Shown: piece after piece, positions 37,606 to 46,807 of the stretch
Position numbering within the stretch: the stretch's first letter is position 1
Layout: each line of letters starts with the position of its first letter
DNA from: Streptomyces diastatochromogenes
Lineage (GTDB): Bacteria; Actinomycetota; Actinomycetes; Streptomycetales; Streptomycetaceae
Reading direction: 5' to 3'
Assembly (NCBI GenBank): GCA_026913215.1
Contig: JAPTYK010000001.1
Location: 5,518,001-5,582,000 of the forward strand
Length of the DNA stretch: 64,000 nt
Program-made: the position numbers and the translations under genes
Notes under the pieces: model-generated
What the model saw: the letters and a program-made list of their open reading frames with translations, nothing else
The model's database searches: none
What the model was told of the DNA's origin: nothing

Positions 37606-38127
37606 GTGAGCGACACGAACGGGCCGAGAGCCCTCCTCAAGCGCATCCGCGTCTGGCTGATCCTCTTCGTCGTCTGCCTGGTCCTGAGCGGGGCCACCGC
37701 GTTCCCGCTCGTGACCGAACTCCGGCTCCTCGACGCCTCCCTGCACGGCTGGGCGTCCCCCGTCGCCGACCTCCTCCCCGGCCTCGCCGAGTGGATCGAC
37801 CGCGTCGAGAGCGGCATCCGGACCGCCGACACCCAGGCCCCCTACCTCCTCTACGGCACCGACTGGCTGGCCTTCGCCCACCTCGTCATCGCCGTCGCCT
37901 TCTACGGCCCCTACCGCGACCCCGTCCGCAACATCTGGGTCATCGAGTTCGGCATGATCGCCTGCGTCGGCATCATCCCCCTCGCCCTCGTCTGCGGCCC
38001 GATCCGGGACATCCCCTTCTGGTGGTCCGTCATCGACATGTCCTTCGGCGTCCTCGGCATCCTGCCGCTGCTCCACGTGCGCCGGCTGATCAAGCGGCTG
38101 GAAGCCGCTCACTCCGGCAGGCCGTAG
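37606..38127 (+). CDS. Four-helix membrane protein of unknown function
   Basis: The protein of about 173 residues has hydrophobic segments at VWLILFVVCLVLSGATAF, LLYGTDWLAFAHLVIAVAF, WVIEFGMIACVGIIPLALV and FWWSVIDMSFGVLGILPLL, with a basic cytoplasmic tail RRLIKRLEAAH. I do not recognise a function. The GTG at 37606 (reading MSDTNGPRALLKR) is preferred to the one at 37591, which overlaps likely operator sequence. The gene ends overlapping the convergent serine hydrolase gene by 19 bases. Repression through the upstream palindromes is likely. Confidence 0.75.
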   Translation: MSDTNGPRALLKRIRVWLILFVVCLVLSGATAFPLVTELRLLDASLHGWASPVADLLPGLAEWIDRVESGIRTADTQAPYLLYGTDWLAFAHLVIAVAFYGPYRDPVRNIWVIEFGMIACVGIIPLALVCGPIRDIPFWWSVIDMSFGVLGILPLLHVRRLIKRLEAAHSGRP

Positions 38128-39274
38128 GCCGCCACCATCAGGCGCAGGGCCGTCTTGTTCATGTCCTGGCCCTTGGCGTCGGTGGCGTTGACGCTGTAGA
38201 CGAGGGTGCGGGAGCCGTCGCGGGTGGAGGCGATGGCGGTGTTGTAGCCCCAGCGGCCGCCGGTCTTGCCCCAGACCTCGCGGCCGCCGAGCTTCTTCAT
38301 GGAGAGGCCGACGGAGAAGGAGGCCGGGTCGCCGGACTGGAAGTCGGGGACCTTCGGGAGGGTGAACATCTCCTCCAGGAGGGGACCGCGCACCACGCGG
38401 CCCTTGAACAGGGCCTTCGTGAAGTGCTCCAGGTCGGCGGTGGTCGAGACGAGGTCACCGGCGGCCCAGGACTCCGAGGTGCCCCACTCCGAGACGTCGC
38501 GCAGGCCCGTCGTGCCGTCGTCGAGCCGCATCGTCTGGTAGCCGTGGTTGTAGGGGCCGGTGATCGCGGCCGCCCCGCGCGGGAAGTACGTGTTCCGCAG
38601 GCCGAGCGGCCTCAGGACGCGCCGCTCCACCTGGTGCTCGTACGAGTCGCCCGTGACCCGCTCCACGATCAGGCCGGCGATGGTGTACCCGATGTTCAGG
38701 TAGTGCTGACGGGTGCCCGGCGCGAACTCGCGGGGCTGCGCCGTCGCCGAGCGGACCATCTCCTCCGGGGTGTGGACGTCGAAGCGGTTCGCGTACCACT
38801 CCTCGACCGTCTCGCCCGGCATGTCCGCGGCCGGGATGCCGTGCGTGTGGTTCAGGAGCTGGCGCACGGTCACCGTGGCGTACGCGGCGGGGATCAGCTC
38901 CGGGAGGTACGAGCGGGCCGTCCGGTCCAGATCGATCCGGCCCTCGGCGGCGAGCTGGAGGACGGTCGCCGCCGTGAACACCTTCGTCACCGAACCGGCC
39001 CGGAAGCGGGCGTCCGGGTCCGCCGGGGCGTTCGTCTCCAGGTCGTGGACGCCCGCGCTGCCCCGCCAGGAGCCCTCGCTGCCGCCGACCCGGACCAGCG
39101 CGGCCGTCGCGTCGGCCGGGGAGCCCGCGATCACCGCCGACAGGTCGGGCGAGGAGACCTGCGTGGCGGACGCCGCCGGCGGCGCGGCGGCGAAGGCCGG
39201 GGTGAGCGCCGGGCGGCGGCCACGCCCAGGACCAGGGCGGCGGCGAACAGGGTGCGGGCGGTGGTCTTCCTCAT
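38109..39274 (-). CDS. Secreted beta-lactamase-family serine hydrolase (D-Ala-D-Ala carboxypeptidase-like), one frame break
   Basis: The class C beta-lactamase/DD-peptidase fold is shown by the catalytic SxxK in AGSVTKVFTAATVLQLA, the tyrosine motif YLN in RQHYLNIGYTIAGLIVERV, and KTGGRWG near the C-terminus. A signal peptide (MRKTTARTLFAAALVLGVA) is interrupted by a frame break near 39220. The protein is probably extracellular and acts on D-Ala peptides, although esterases also belong here. It lies downstream of the two-component genes in the same direction. Confidence 0.85.
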
Positions 39275-39370
39275 GGTCAACTCCGGTGGTGTGAGCCGTC
39301 GTTCTCGATGGCTCCATCCTGCTGACCCGCGGCGATCCGCGGATCGCCCGCACCGGCGGTCTTCCGGAGG

Positions 39371-40078
39371 TCAGTTCCTCCCCGGCACGGGGGAGGAGCC
39401 GACGCCCGCGCCTCCCCCGGGCGGGGGAGAGCCCGCCGCGACCAGGCCCGTCTCGTACGCGCAGATCACCGCCTGGATCCGGTCCCGCAGCCCCAGCTTG
39501 GCGAGCACGTTCCCCACGTGCGTCTTCACCGTGTGGTCGCTGACCACCAGCTCCGCCGCGATCTCCGCGTTCGACAGGCCCCGGGCGAGCAGGAGGAGCG
39601 TCTCGCGCTCCCGGCCGGTCAGCACGTCCAGACGGGAGTCGGTCGTCCTGCGCGGACCGCCCGCCGTGTACTGCTCCACGAGGCGCCGCGCCACGGACGG
39701 CGCGAGGAGCGAGTCGCCCGCCGCCACCACCCGTACCGCGTGCACCAGGTCGTCCCGCCGCACGTCCTTGAGGAGGAAACCGCTCGCGCCCGCGTGCAGC
39801 GCCTCGTACACGTACGCGTCGGTGTCGAAGGTCGTCAGCATCACCACCCGGCAGCCGGACTCCGCGCTGATCGTCCGGCAGGCCTCGATGCCGTCCGTCC
39901 GGGGCATCCGGATGTCGAGCAGCGCCACGTCCGGCGCGAGCCGGCGCACCGCCTCGACGGCCTCCGCCCCGTCCCCGGCCTCCGCCACCACCTCGATGTC
40001 CGGCTGCACGTCCAGGATCATCGCGAAGCCGCTGCGGACCAGCTCCTGGTCGTCCGCGACCACCACCCGGATCGTCAT
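39371..40078 (-). CDS. NarL/LuxR family response regulator
   Basis: The receiver domain has the acidic pair in VVADDQELVRSGF, the phosphoacceptor in ALLDIRMPRTDGIEA (near residue 54), the threonine in MLTTFD and the lysine in FLLKDV. The LuxR-type HTH reads LTGRERETLLLLARGLSNAEI then AAELVVSDHTVKTHVGNVL. 235 residues, intact. Its ATG overlaps the stop of the kinase gene by four bases, so kinase and regulator form one unit. Targets are unknown. Confidence 0.93.
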   Translation of the reverse strand: MTIRVVVADDQELVRSGFAMILDVQPDIEVVAEAGDGAEAVEAVRRLAPDVALLDIRMPRTDGIEACRTISAESGCRVVMLTTFDTDAYVYEALHAGASGFLLKDVRRDDLVHAVRVVAAGDSLLAPSVARRLVEQYTAGGPRRTTDSRLDVLTGRERETLLLLARGLSNAEIAAELVVSDHTVKTHVGNVLAKLGLRDRIQAVICAYETGLVAAGSPPPGGGAGVGSSPVPGRN

Positions 40079-41205
40079 CTCTTCCCCCCGCCCACGGGCA
40101 GCAGCACCCGCACCTCGAATCCCCGGCCGTCCGGGCCGGGCCCCGTCTCCGCCGTCCCGCCGTGCGCGGCGGCCCGCTCCCGGATGCCCACCAGGCCGTG
40201 CCCGCCGGACCGCCCTGCGGGCCGCGCCCGTCGTCGGTCACCGTGACCCGCAGGACCCCGCCCGCGTGGGCGAGCCGCACGTCGACCGTGCGGGCCCGCG
40301 CGTGCTTCACCACGTTCGTCAGCGCCTCCTGCACGATCCGGTAGACGCTCGCGCCGGTCGCCGCCGGCAGCGCCCGCACCCCGCCCTCCGTCGCGTACCC
40401 GACGGCCAGACCGCCGGCCCGCACCCGCTCCAGGAGCGCGGGAGGTCCGCGAGGTCCGGCTGCGGCTCCCGGGAGCCGCCGTCTCACCGCCCTCGCGCAG
40501 GAGCCCCAGCATCTGCCGCAGCTGGACCATCGCCTCCCGGCCCGTCTCCGAGATCGCCTCGAACGCGGCCTCCGCGCGCGCCGGGGCCGCCCGCACCGCG
40601 ACCGGACCCGCCTCCGCCTGCACGACCATCAGGCTCACCGCGTGCGACAGGATGTCGTGCATCTCCCGGGCGATCTGGGCCCGTTCGCGCGCGGCGGCCT
40701 GCTCGGCCTCCACCCGCTGGGCCCGCTGCCGGGCGTCCGTGAGCCGCCCGAAGACATAGGCCGCGCCGAACACGAACAGGGAGAAGGTGAGCTCGCGCAC
40801 CGACTGGGTGTTGAGCCACACCGAGACCGGCACCGCGACCACCAGGAGCCCCGCCGTCCCCAGCCGCTGCCACGCGGGCGCGAGCACCGCGATCGTGTAG
40901 ACGCTCACCAGACCCGTGTACGGCAGCGGCTGCCCCGGCCCCTCGACGGCCAGCTTGTACAGCGCGCTCGTCACCAGGATCGCGAGGAACACCGCCATCG
41001 GCGCCCGCCGCCGCCACACCAGCGGCACCACCGTGAGCGTCGTCAGACCGTACGCGGACCAGGTCGCCGGTTCGAGCTCGGGCCCGCGCGGCACCACGAA
41101 CGGCATCGTCATCGCCGCCTGCACGACCAGCGCGAGGCCGATGTCCACCGCCCACGGATGCGCGGCCCCCCAGGTGCGCAGCTCCCGCATCCCCCGTATG
41201 TCCAT
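40075..41205 (-). CDS. Sensor histidine kinase of the NarL-partner (HPK7) class, several frame breaks
   Basis: Four to five N-terminal membrane segments (for example VDIGLALVVQAAMTMPFVV, LAILVTSALYKLAV, LTFSLFVFGAAYVFG) are followed by the phosphoacceptor in AREMHDILSHAVSLMVVQA. The ATPase part reads VYRIVQEALTNVVKHARA, VTVTDDGRGP and GGHGLVGIRERAAAHGG. Breaks lie near 40448 and near 40215. The ATG at 41205 overlaps the upstream methyltransferase stop as TAATG. No extracellular sensor domain is visible, so it probably senses within the membrane. Confidence 0.88.
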   Translation of the reverse strand: MDIRGMRELRTWGAAHPWAVDIGLALVVQAAMTMPFVVPRGPELEPATWSAYGLTTLTVVPLVWRRRAPMAVFLAILVTSALYKLAVEGPGQPLPYTGLVSVYTIAVLAPAWQRLGTAGLLVVAVPVSVWLNTQSVRELTFSLFVFGAAYVFGRLTDARQRAQRVEAEQAAARERAQIAREMHDILSHAVSLMVVQAEAGPVAVRAAPARAEAAFEAISETGREAMVQLRQMLGLLREGGETAAPGSRSRTSRTSRAPGAGAGRRSGRRVRDGGRGAGAAGGDRRERLPDRAGGADERGEARAGPHGRRAARPRGRGPAGHGDRRRARPAGRSGGHGLVGIRERAAAHGGTAETGPGPDGRGFEVRVLLPVGGGKR

Positions 41206-41984
41206 TACGGCTTGCGGCCCACCGCGCCGAACTGCGCCACCACGGGGCCCTCCTCGGAGCGCCACCGCGAGCAGGACACGATGCCCGGCTCCAGGAGGTC
41301 GAGGCCGTCGAAGAAGGAGGTGAACTCCTCCCGGGTGCGGGCGGTGATCGGCGGGGTCGCGTTCTCGTTCCAGAAGTCCATCGCGGCCTTGTTGCCCTCG
41401 CCGCCGAGCTCCGGCTCCAGGGTCGGGTGGGTCAGCACCAGATGGCTGCCGGAGGGGACGGCGGCCATCAGGGTCCGCACGATCGACCCGGCCTCGTCGG
41501 TGTCCAGGACGAAGTTGAGGATGCCGAGCATCATCACCGCGACCGGCCGGGAGAGGTCGAGCGTGCCGAGGGACGCCGCCACGATCCGCTCCGGGTCGTG
41601 GGCGTCGGCGTCCACGTACTCCGTGACGCCCTCCGGCGCGCTCGTCAGGAGCGCACGCGCGTGCGTGAGGACGATCGGGTCGTTGTCGACGTAGACGATC
41701 CGGGCGTCGGGGGCGACCCGCTGCGCCACCTCGTGGGTGTTGTCGGCGGTCGGCAGGCCCGTACCGATGTCCAGGAACTGGCGCAGGTCCGCCTCGGCGG
41801 CCAGATGCGTCACCACCCGGCCGAGGAAGGCCCGGTCCGCGCGCGCCACTTCGCCGATGCTCGGGTAGAAGCCGGTGACCTGGTCGCCGACCGCGCGGTC
41901 CACCGGATAGTTGTCCTTGCCGCCCAGCCAGTAGTTCCACACCCGAGCGTTGTGGGCGATGTCGGTCCGGATGCGGTCGTTCAT
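41205..41984 (-). CDS. SAM-dependent methyltransferase (DUF574/Methyltransf_19 type)
   Basis: The 259-residue protein begins MNDRIRTDIAHNARVWNYWL then GGKDNYPVDR, the hallmark start of this large actinobacterial family. The SAM site follows, with RQFLDIGTGLPTADNTHEVA and IVYVDNDPIVLTHARALL. FFDGLDLLEPGIV lies near the end. These paralogues are numerous in Streptomyces and few have known substrates. The frame is intact. The gene overlaps the kinase gene and the phosphodiesterase gene by 1 and 4 bases, so the five genes may be cotranscribed. Confidence 0.88.
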   Translation of the reverse strand: MNDRIRTDIAHNARVWNYWLGGKDNYPVDRAVGDQVTGFYPSIGEVARADRAFLGRVVTHLAAEADLRQFLDIGTGLPTADNTHEVAQRVAPDARIVYVDNDPIVLTHARALLTSAPEGVTEYVDADAHDPERIVAASLGTLDLSRPVAVMMLGILNFVLDTDEAGSIVRTLMAAVPSGSHLVLTHPTLEPELGGEGNKAAMDFWNENATPPITARTREEFTSFFDGLDLLEPGIVSCSRWRSEEGPVVAQFGAVGRKP

Positions 41985-42669
41985 TCGCGAGCCTTTCGCA
42001 GCACGGCGGCGAGTGCGTCGACGCGGTTCGTGGTGACCGAGTCGACCCCGTTCTTGATCAGCTTACGCATGGTGCGTTTCGTGTCCGCCGTCCAGGCCGA
42101 GACGAGCAGCCCCTCGCGGTGGACCCGCTCGGTCAGCTCCCGGCTCACCAGGCCGAAGCGGTAGTTGAGCCACCGCGGCCGCACGGCGTCGAGGAGGACC
42201 CGGCGGGGCGGGGCGAGCGAGGTCCAGGTCAGGGCGATCTCGGCGGCCGGGTCGGCGGCCCGCACCTGGAGCATGGCGACGGCGCCCGCGCAGTAGTAGA
42301 CGCGCTCCCGGCCCCGCACTCGCGGACCGTGCGGACGATCGCGCGGACCGAGTCCTCGTTCCCGCCCGGCAGGTCCAGCATCAGCCGGTGGTCCCCGGCG
42401 GCCAGCAGCGCGTCCCGGAGGGTCGGCACCCCGCCGTCCGTCAGCAGGCCCAGCCGCTCGTACGGCAGGCCGGAGAGCGGACGGTCGTGGCCCCACAGGC
42501 GCTTCAGGGTGTCGTCGTGGAGGAGGACGGGCACCCCGTCCTCCGTCAGCCGGACGTCGACCTCGACCGCGTCCGCCCCCCGCTCGATCGCCGAGGCGAT
42601 CGAAGGGAGCGTGTTCTCACGGACGCGGTACGGGTCGCCGCGATGGGCCACGACAGTCACAGAGCGCAT
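41981..42669 (-). CDS. Glycerophosphodiester phosphodiesterase, one frame break
   Basis: The TIM-barrel phosphodiesterase hydrolyses glycerophosphodiesters to glycerol 3-phosphate and an alcohol. The active-site pattern reads VVAHRGDPYRVRENTLPSI, then DAVEVDVRLTEDGVPVLLHD. C-terminal strands (LTWTSL, LLVSAWTADTKRTMRKLI, GVDSVTTNRVD) fit. One base is missing near 42320. No signal peptide, so it should be cytoplasmic. The end overlaps the methyltransferase start as ATGA. Confidence 0.88.
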
Positions 42670-42688
42670 GGGCCCATTCTCGTCGGCG

Positions 42689-43720
42689 TCAGCGCGCCAG
42701 CCAGTCGTTCGTGTACGTGTCGATCTCGGCGGCGATCCCGGCCTTGCCGGCCGCGTCGAGGAAGGAGGCCTCCACCGCGTTCTTGGCGAGGGCGGCGAGA
42801 CCGCGCTCGTCGAGGCCGAGGAGACGGGCGGCGACGGCGTACTCGTTGTTGAGGTCCGAGCCGAACATCGGCGGGTCGTCGCTGTTGATCGTGACGAGGA
42901 CCCCGGCGTCGACGAACTGCCGGATCGGGTGCTCCTCCAGGGTGGCGACGGCCCGGGTCGCGATGTTCGAGGTCGGGCAGACCTCCAGGGCGATCCGGTG
43001 CTCGGCGAGGTACGCCAGGAGCTCGGGGTCCTGGGCGGAGCTGGTGCCGTGGCCGATGCGCTCGGCGCCCAGCTCGCGGATCGCGTCCCAGACCGTCTGC
43101 GGGCCGGTCGTCTCGCCCGCGTGCGGGACCGAGTGCAGACCGGCGGCGCGGGCCAGGTCGAAGTACGGCTTGAACTGCGGGCGCGGCACCCCGATCTCCG
43201 GGCCGCCCAGACCGAAGGAGACCAGGCCCTCCGGGCGCAGCCCGTCGGTGGTGGCGAGCCGCGCGGTCTCCTCGGCGGAGACGAGGCCGGCCTCGCCCGG
43301 GATGTCGAAGCACCAGCGCAGGACCGTGCCGAACTCGGCCTCGGCCGCCTTGCGGGCGTCCTCGATCGCCGCCATGAAGGCCCGCTCGTCGATGCCGCGG
43401 CGGGTGGAGGAGTACGGGGTGATGGTCAGCTCGGCGTAGCGGATGTTCTGCCGGGCCATGTCCCGGGCGACCTCGAAGGTCAGCAGCCGGACGTCCTCGG
43501 GGGTGCGGACCAGGTCGACCACCGACAGGTAGACGTCGATGAAGTGGGCGAAGTCCGTGAACGTGAAGTAGTCGGTCAGGGCCTCCGGGTCCGTGGGGAC
43601 CTTGGAGTCCGGATGCCGGGCCGCGAGCTCGGCGACGATCCGCGGCGAGGCGGAGCCCACGTGGTGGACGTGCAGCTCGGCCTTGGGGAGTCCCGCGATG
43701 AAGGCATGAAGGTCAGTCAT
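42689..43720 (-). CDS. Adenosine deaminase-family enzyme, probable aminodeoxyfutalosine deaminase
   Basis: The 343-residue metal-dependent deaminase has the HxH site in KAELHVHHVGSASPRIVAEL, the substrate/base region SVPHAGETTGP, RIGHGTSSAQDPELLAYL and the metal aspartate in TINSDDPPMFGSDLNNEY. Classical adenosine deaminases read HLHLDGS at the first site; HVHHVGS marks the subgroup that deaminates 6-aminodeoxyfutalosine in the menaquinone futalosine pathway, known in Streptomyces. I infer that role from the motif and from synteny recalled with S. coelicolor. The frame is intact. It is preceded by a divergent DUF4190 gene. Confidence 0.8.
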   Translation of the reverse strand: MTDLHAFIAGLPKAELHVHHVGSASPRIVAELAARHPDSKVPTDPEALTDYFTFTDFAHFIDVYLSVVDLVRTPEDVRLLTFEVARDMARQNIRYAELTITPYSSTRRGIDERAFMAAIEDARKAAEAEFGTVLRWCFDIPGEAGLVSAEETARLATTDGLRPEGLVSFGLGGPEIGVPRPQFKPYFDLARAAGLHSVPHAGETTGPQTVWDAIRELGAERIGHGTSSAQDPELLAYLAEHRIALEVCPTSNIATRAVATLEEHPIRQFVDAGVLVTINSDDPPMFGSDLNNEYAVAARLLGLDERGLAALAKNAVEASFLDAAGKAGIAAEIDTYTNDWLAR

Positions 43721-43793
43721 CGAATCATCGTAGGCCGGGCGGTTCCCCCGCGGGGCGAGGCCGTAGCATGGCGTGACCATGATGGGGAGGCCC

Positions 43794-44437
43794 ATGTCTG
43801 ACAATCGAGACCAGCAGCCGGGCGGGTACGACCCGACGGACCCGTGGGCTCCGCCGAACCGCGACGGGGTGGAACTGAGCAAGCCGGCGACGCCGTCGCC
43901 CTCGCCGGTGCACGACCAGCCGACGATGACGTCCTTCCCGGGCGCCACGGGCGCGCCCGGCGGGGACGTCCCGCCGCCGCCGGTGGCGCCCGGCGGACCG
44001 GCGGTCGGCGCCGGATACGGCTATCCGACGGCCGCGCCCGGCTACGGCTACCCGCCGGCGTCGCCGACGCCGCCGGCCGCCTCGGGATACGGCTACCCGG
44101 CCTACCCGGGATACGGCCAGCCCGGACAGCCCGGCTGGCAGCAGCCGCAGAACAACGGGATGGGCGTCGCGGCGATGGTGCTGGGCATCCTCGCCGTCGC
44201 GCTCTCGTTCTGCACGTACGGCATCCTCGGCCTGGTCCTGGGCGGCATCGCGCTGCCCCTCGGGATCGTGGCCCGCAAGAGGCACCAGCGGGGCGAGGCG
44301 AGCAACCGGGGCAGGCCATCGCCGGCATCACCCTCGGCTCCATCGGCATCGCCCTCGGCATCGCGGGCATCGCGCTCATCGTCTTCCTCGCCACGCACGC
44401 GGACGAGTGGAGCAAGACGGACGACACCTGGGGGTGA
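43794..44437 (+). CDS. DUF4190 membrane protein with Gly-Tyr-Pro-rich N-terminus, one frame break
   Basis: The first 115 residues are disordered, with repeats such as GYGYPTAAPGYGYPPA and QPGQPGWQQPQ. Two hydrophobic segments follow: GVAAMVLGILAVALSFCTYG with LGLVLGGIALPLGIVA, then GQAIAGITLGSIGIALGIAG with IALIVFLATHA. This is the DUF4190 layout. The frame breaks near 44308. The ATG at 43794 (MSDNRDQQPGG) is preferred to the ATG at 43773. Function unknown; proteins of this kind are often linked to the cell envelope. Confidence 0.8.
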
Positions 44438-44480
44438 GCGAGACGTCCTTCAGCGCCCCGCGCTGAGCGCCTCAGGCCCC

Positions 44481-44517
44481 GGGCCCCGCACCCCTTCCGA
44501 GGAGGTGCGGGGCCCTT
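44481..44517. terminator. Bidirectional terminator between convergent genes
   Basis: GGGCCCCGCACC (44481-44492) pairs perfectly with GGTGCGGGGCCC (44504-44515) around an 11-base loop, with TT after it. It lies between the DUF4190 gene and the convergent NADAR gene. Confidence 0.8.
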
Positions 44518-44523
44518 CGCGCG

Positions 44524-45071
44524 TCACGCGGCCCGCAGCCGCTCCGGGCCTCCATCAGGGCGAAGCCCAGGAGGTTGAGGCCGCGCCAGCGGGCGGGGTC
44601 GCCCGCGCGGGGGTCGTCGGCGGCGAGCCCGATGCCCCAGACCCGGTCCAGCGGGCTGGCCTCCACGAGGACGCGCCCGCCCGTGCCCACCAGATACGCG
44701 CGCAGGGCCTCGTCCGAGGAGAACTTGTGGACGCTGCCCTCGACGACGATCCCGAAGCGCTCGCGCTCCCAGACGGCCTCGTCGAAGCCCCGCACCAGCC
44801 GCCCCGCGTTCTTGGCCTCCGCGGGGGTACGGGCGGCCAGCGCGGCCCGCTCGGCGTCCGCGTCCCCGAAGAGGCGGGCCTTGGCGGCCATCATCCAGTG
44901 CTCGGCGGTCGCGTAGGACACGCCGTCGACCACGAAGGGTGCCGGCCACCACTGGCTGAGACAGCTCGCCGAGAGCCGTCCGTCGGGCCGCGGACGGTGC
45001 CCCCAGAAGTGCAGCCATTTCACTCGGTCACCGCGTGTGACCTGCTGCATCAGCTCTTCGATCTTGGTCAT
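44524..45071 (-). CDS. NADAR (YbiA-like) family protein, one frame break at 3' end
   Basis: NADAR proteins act as N-glycosidases on riboflavin intermediates or on ADP-ribosylated nucleobases. The fold is recognisable from KWLHFWGHRPRPDGRLSAS, LSQWWPAPFVVDGVSYATAE, HWMMAAKARLFGD and WGIGLAADDPRAGDPARW, then GLNLLGFALMEAR. One base added near 44553 gives the ending ERLRAA and the stop at 44524. The ATG at 45071 starts MTKIEELMQQVTRGDRV. It stands alone; its substrate here is unknown. Confidence 0.85.
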
Positions 45072-45246
45072 ACATGCGAGTGTGGCATCCGCCACGGACA
45101 CTCCGTACGGAGATTTTCCGGCCGCCTCGACACATGGTCGACCGATTCCGTCGCGTAACCAAAAGGCAACTACGGAATCACTTGTTGGACTACTGCCCCC
45201 ATGTCAGGATCGGCACTCAAATCGAGCTGGGACAACGGAGAGCGTC

Positions 45247-46759
45247 ATGACCAACCGCTTCCAGGTGACGGACCGCTTCGCGGACGGCGCGCAGTACATC
45301 GGCGGAAGGCTCCGTGCCGGAACCTCGGATCGGGAACACAGCGTGATCGACCCGGCGACCGGCGAGAGCGTCTACACGTACGCGCTCGCCTCCACCGCCG
45401 ACGTGGACGAGGCCGTCGCCGCCGCCAAGGCCGCCTTCCCGGGCTGGGCGGGAGCCACCCCGGGCGAGCGCTCCGACGCGCTGCACCGCCTCGCCGGCGT
45501 CCTCGCCGACTGGGCGGAGGACATCGCCCGGGTCGAGTCGCTCCAGTGCGGCAAGCCGCTCAAGCTCACCACCGAGTTCGACGTGCCGGGCACGATCGAC
45601 AACACGGCCTTCTTCGCGGGGGCCGCCCGCCACCTCCAGGGCCAGTCGGCCGCCGAGTACACCGGCGACCACACCTCGTACATCCGGCGCGAGGCGATCG
45701 GCGTCGTCGGCTCCATCGCCCCTGGAACTACCCGCTCCAGATGGCCGCCTGGAAGATCCTCCCGGCGATCGCCGCCGGCAACACGATCGTCCTGAAGCCC
45801 GCCGAGATCACCCCGCTGACCTCGCTGATGTTCGCGATGGCGGCGAAGGAGGCCGGGATCCCCGACGGCGTGATCAACATCGTCAGCGGCTCCGGGCGGG
45901 TCGTCGGCGAGCACCTCGTCGGCCACCCCGACGTCGTCATGACCTCCTTCACCGGCTCCACCCCGGTCGGCAAGCGGGTCGCCGAGGTCGCCACCGCCAC
46001 CGTGAAGCGGCTCCACCTCGAACTGGGCGGCAAGGCCCCGTTCCTCGTCTTCGACGACGCCGACCTGGAGGCCGCCGCCCACGGCGCCGTCGCCGCCTCC
46101 CTCATCAACAGCGGCCAGGACTGCACCGCCGCCACGCGCGCGTACGTCCAGCGCCCGCTCTTCGACGCCTTCGTCGCCCGGGTCGCCGAGCTGATGGAGA
46201 CCGTCCGCGTCGGCGACCCTTCGCGCCCGGCACCGACCTCGGTCCGCTGGTCAGCCACCGCCACCGCGACAGCGTCGCGGGCTTCGTCGAGCGCGCCCGC
46301 GCCTACGCGACCGTCGTCACCGGAGGCGAAGCCCCTGGTGGAGAGCTGAAGAACGGCGCATACTACCGTCCCACCCTGATCACCGGCGCCGCACAGGACA
46401 GCGAGGTCGTGCAGTCGGAGATCTTCGGTCCGGTCCTGGTGGCCCTGCCCTTCGACAGCGACGACGAGGGCATCCGGCTCGCCAACGACACCCCCTACGG
46501 CCTCGCGGCCTCCGCGTGGAGCCGTGACGTCTACCGGGCCAACCGTGCCACGCGGGAGATCAAGGCGGGTTGTGTGTGGGTCAACGACCACATCCCGATC
46601 ATCAGCGAGATGCCCCACGGCGGCACCAAGGCCTCCGGGTACGGAAAGGACATGTCGGCGTACTCGTTCGAGGAGTACACGCAGGTCAAGCACGTAATGT
46701 TCGACAACACTGCGGTCGCGGCGAAGGACTGGCACCGCACGATCTTCGGGGACCGATAG
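45247..46759 (+). CDS. Gamma-aminobutyraldehyde dehydrogenase, second paralogue, two frame breaks
   Basis: It parallels the enzyme at 34268 but is clearly diverged. The catalytic cysteine is in INSGQDCTAATRAYVQ, the glutamate in HLELGGKAPFLVFDDA, and ISEMPHGGTKASGYGKDMS is the C-terminal block. Breaks near 45720 (one C in GCCCCTGG restores APWNYPLQMAAW) and near 46218 (one C in GACCCTTC) are single-base losses. GGAGA precedes the ATG at 45247. It heads the polyamine importer genes, supporting a role in aldehyde oxidation during putrescine breakdown. Confidence 0.9.
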
Positions 46760-46807
46760 CAACCGCCGCCCGACCAGCGGCCCACCCATCCCGAAAGGGC
46801 ACAGCGC

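Noticed and set aside
43773..43793. Upstream ATG as start of the DUF4190 protein
   Set aside because: The seven extra residues MTMMGRP are not typical, and the ATG at 43794 begins the usual polar, proline-rich segment.
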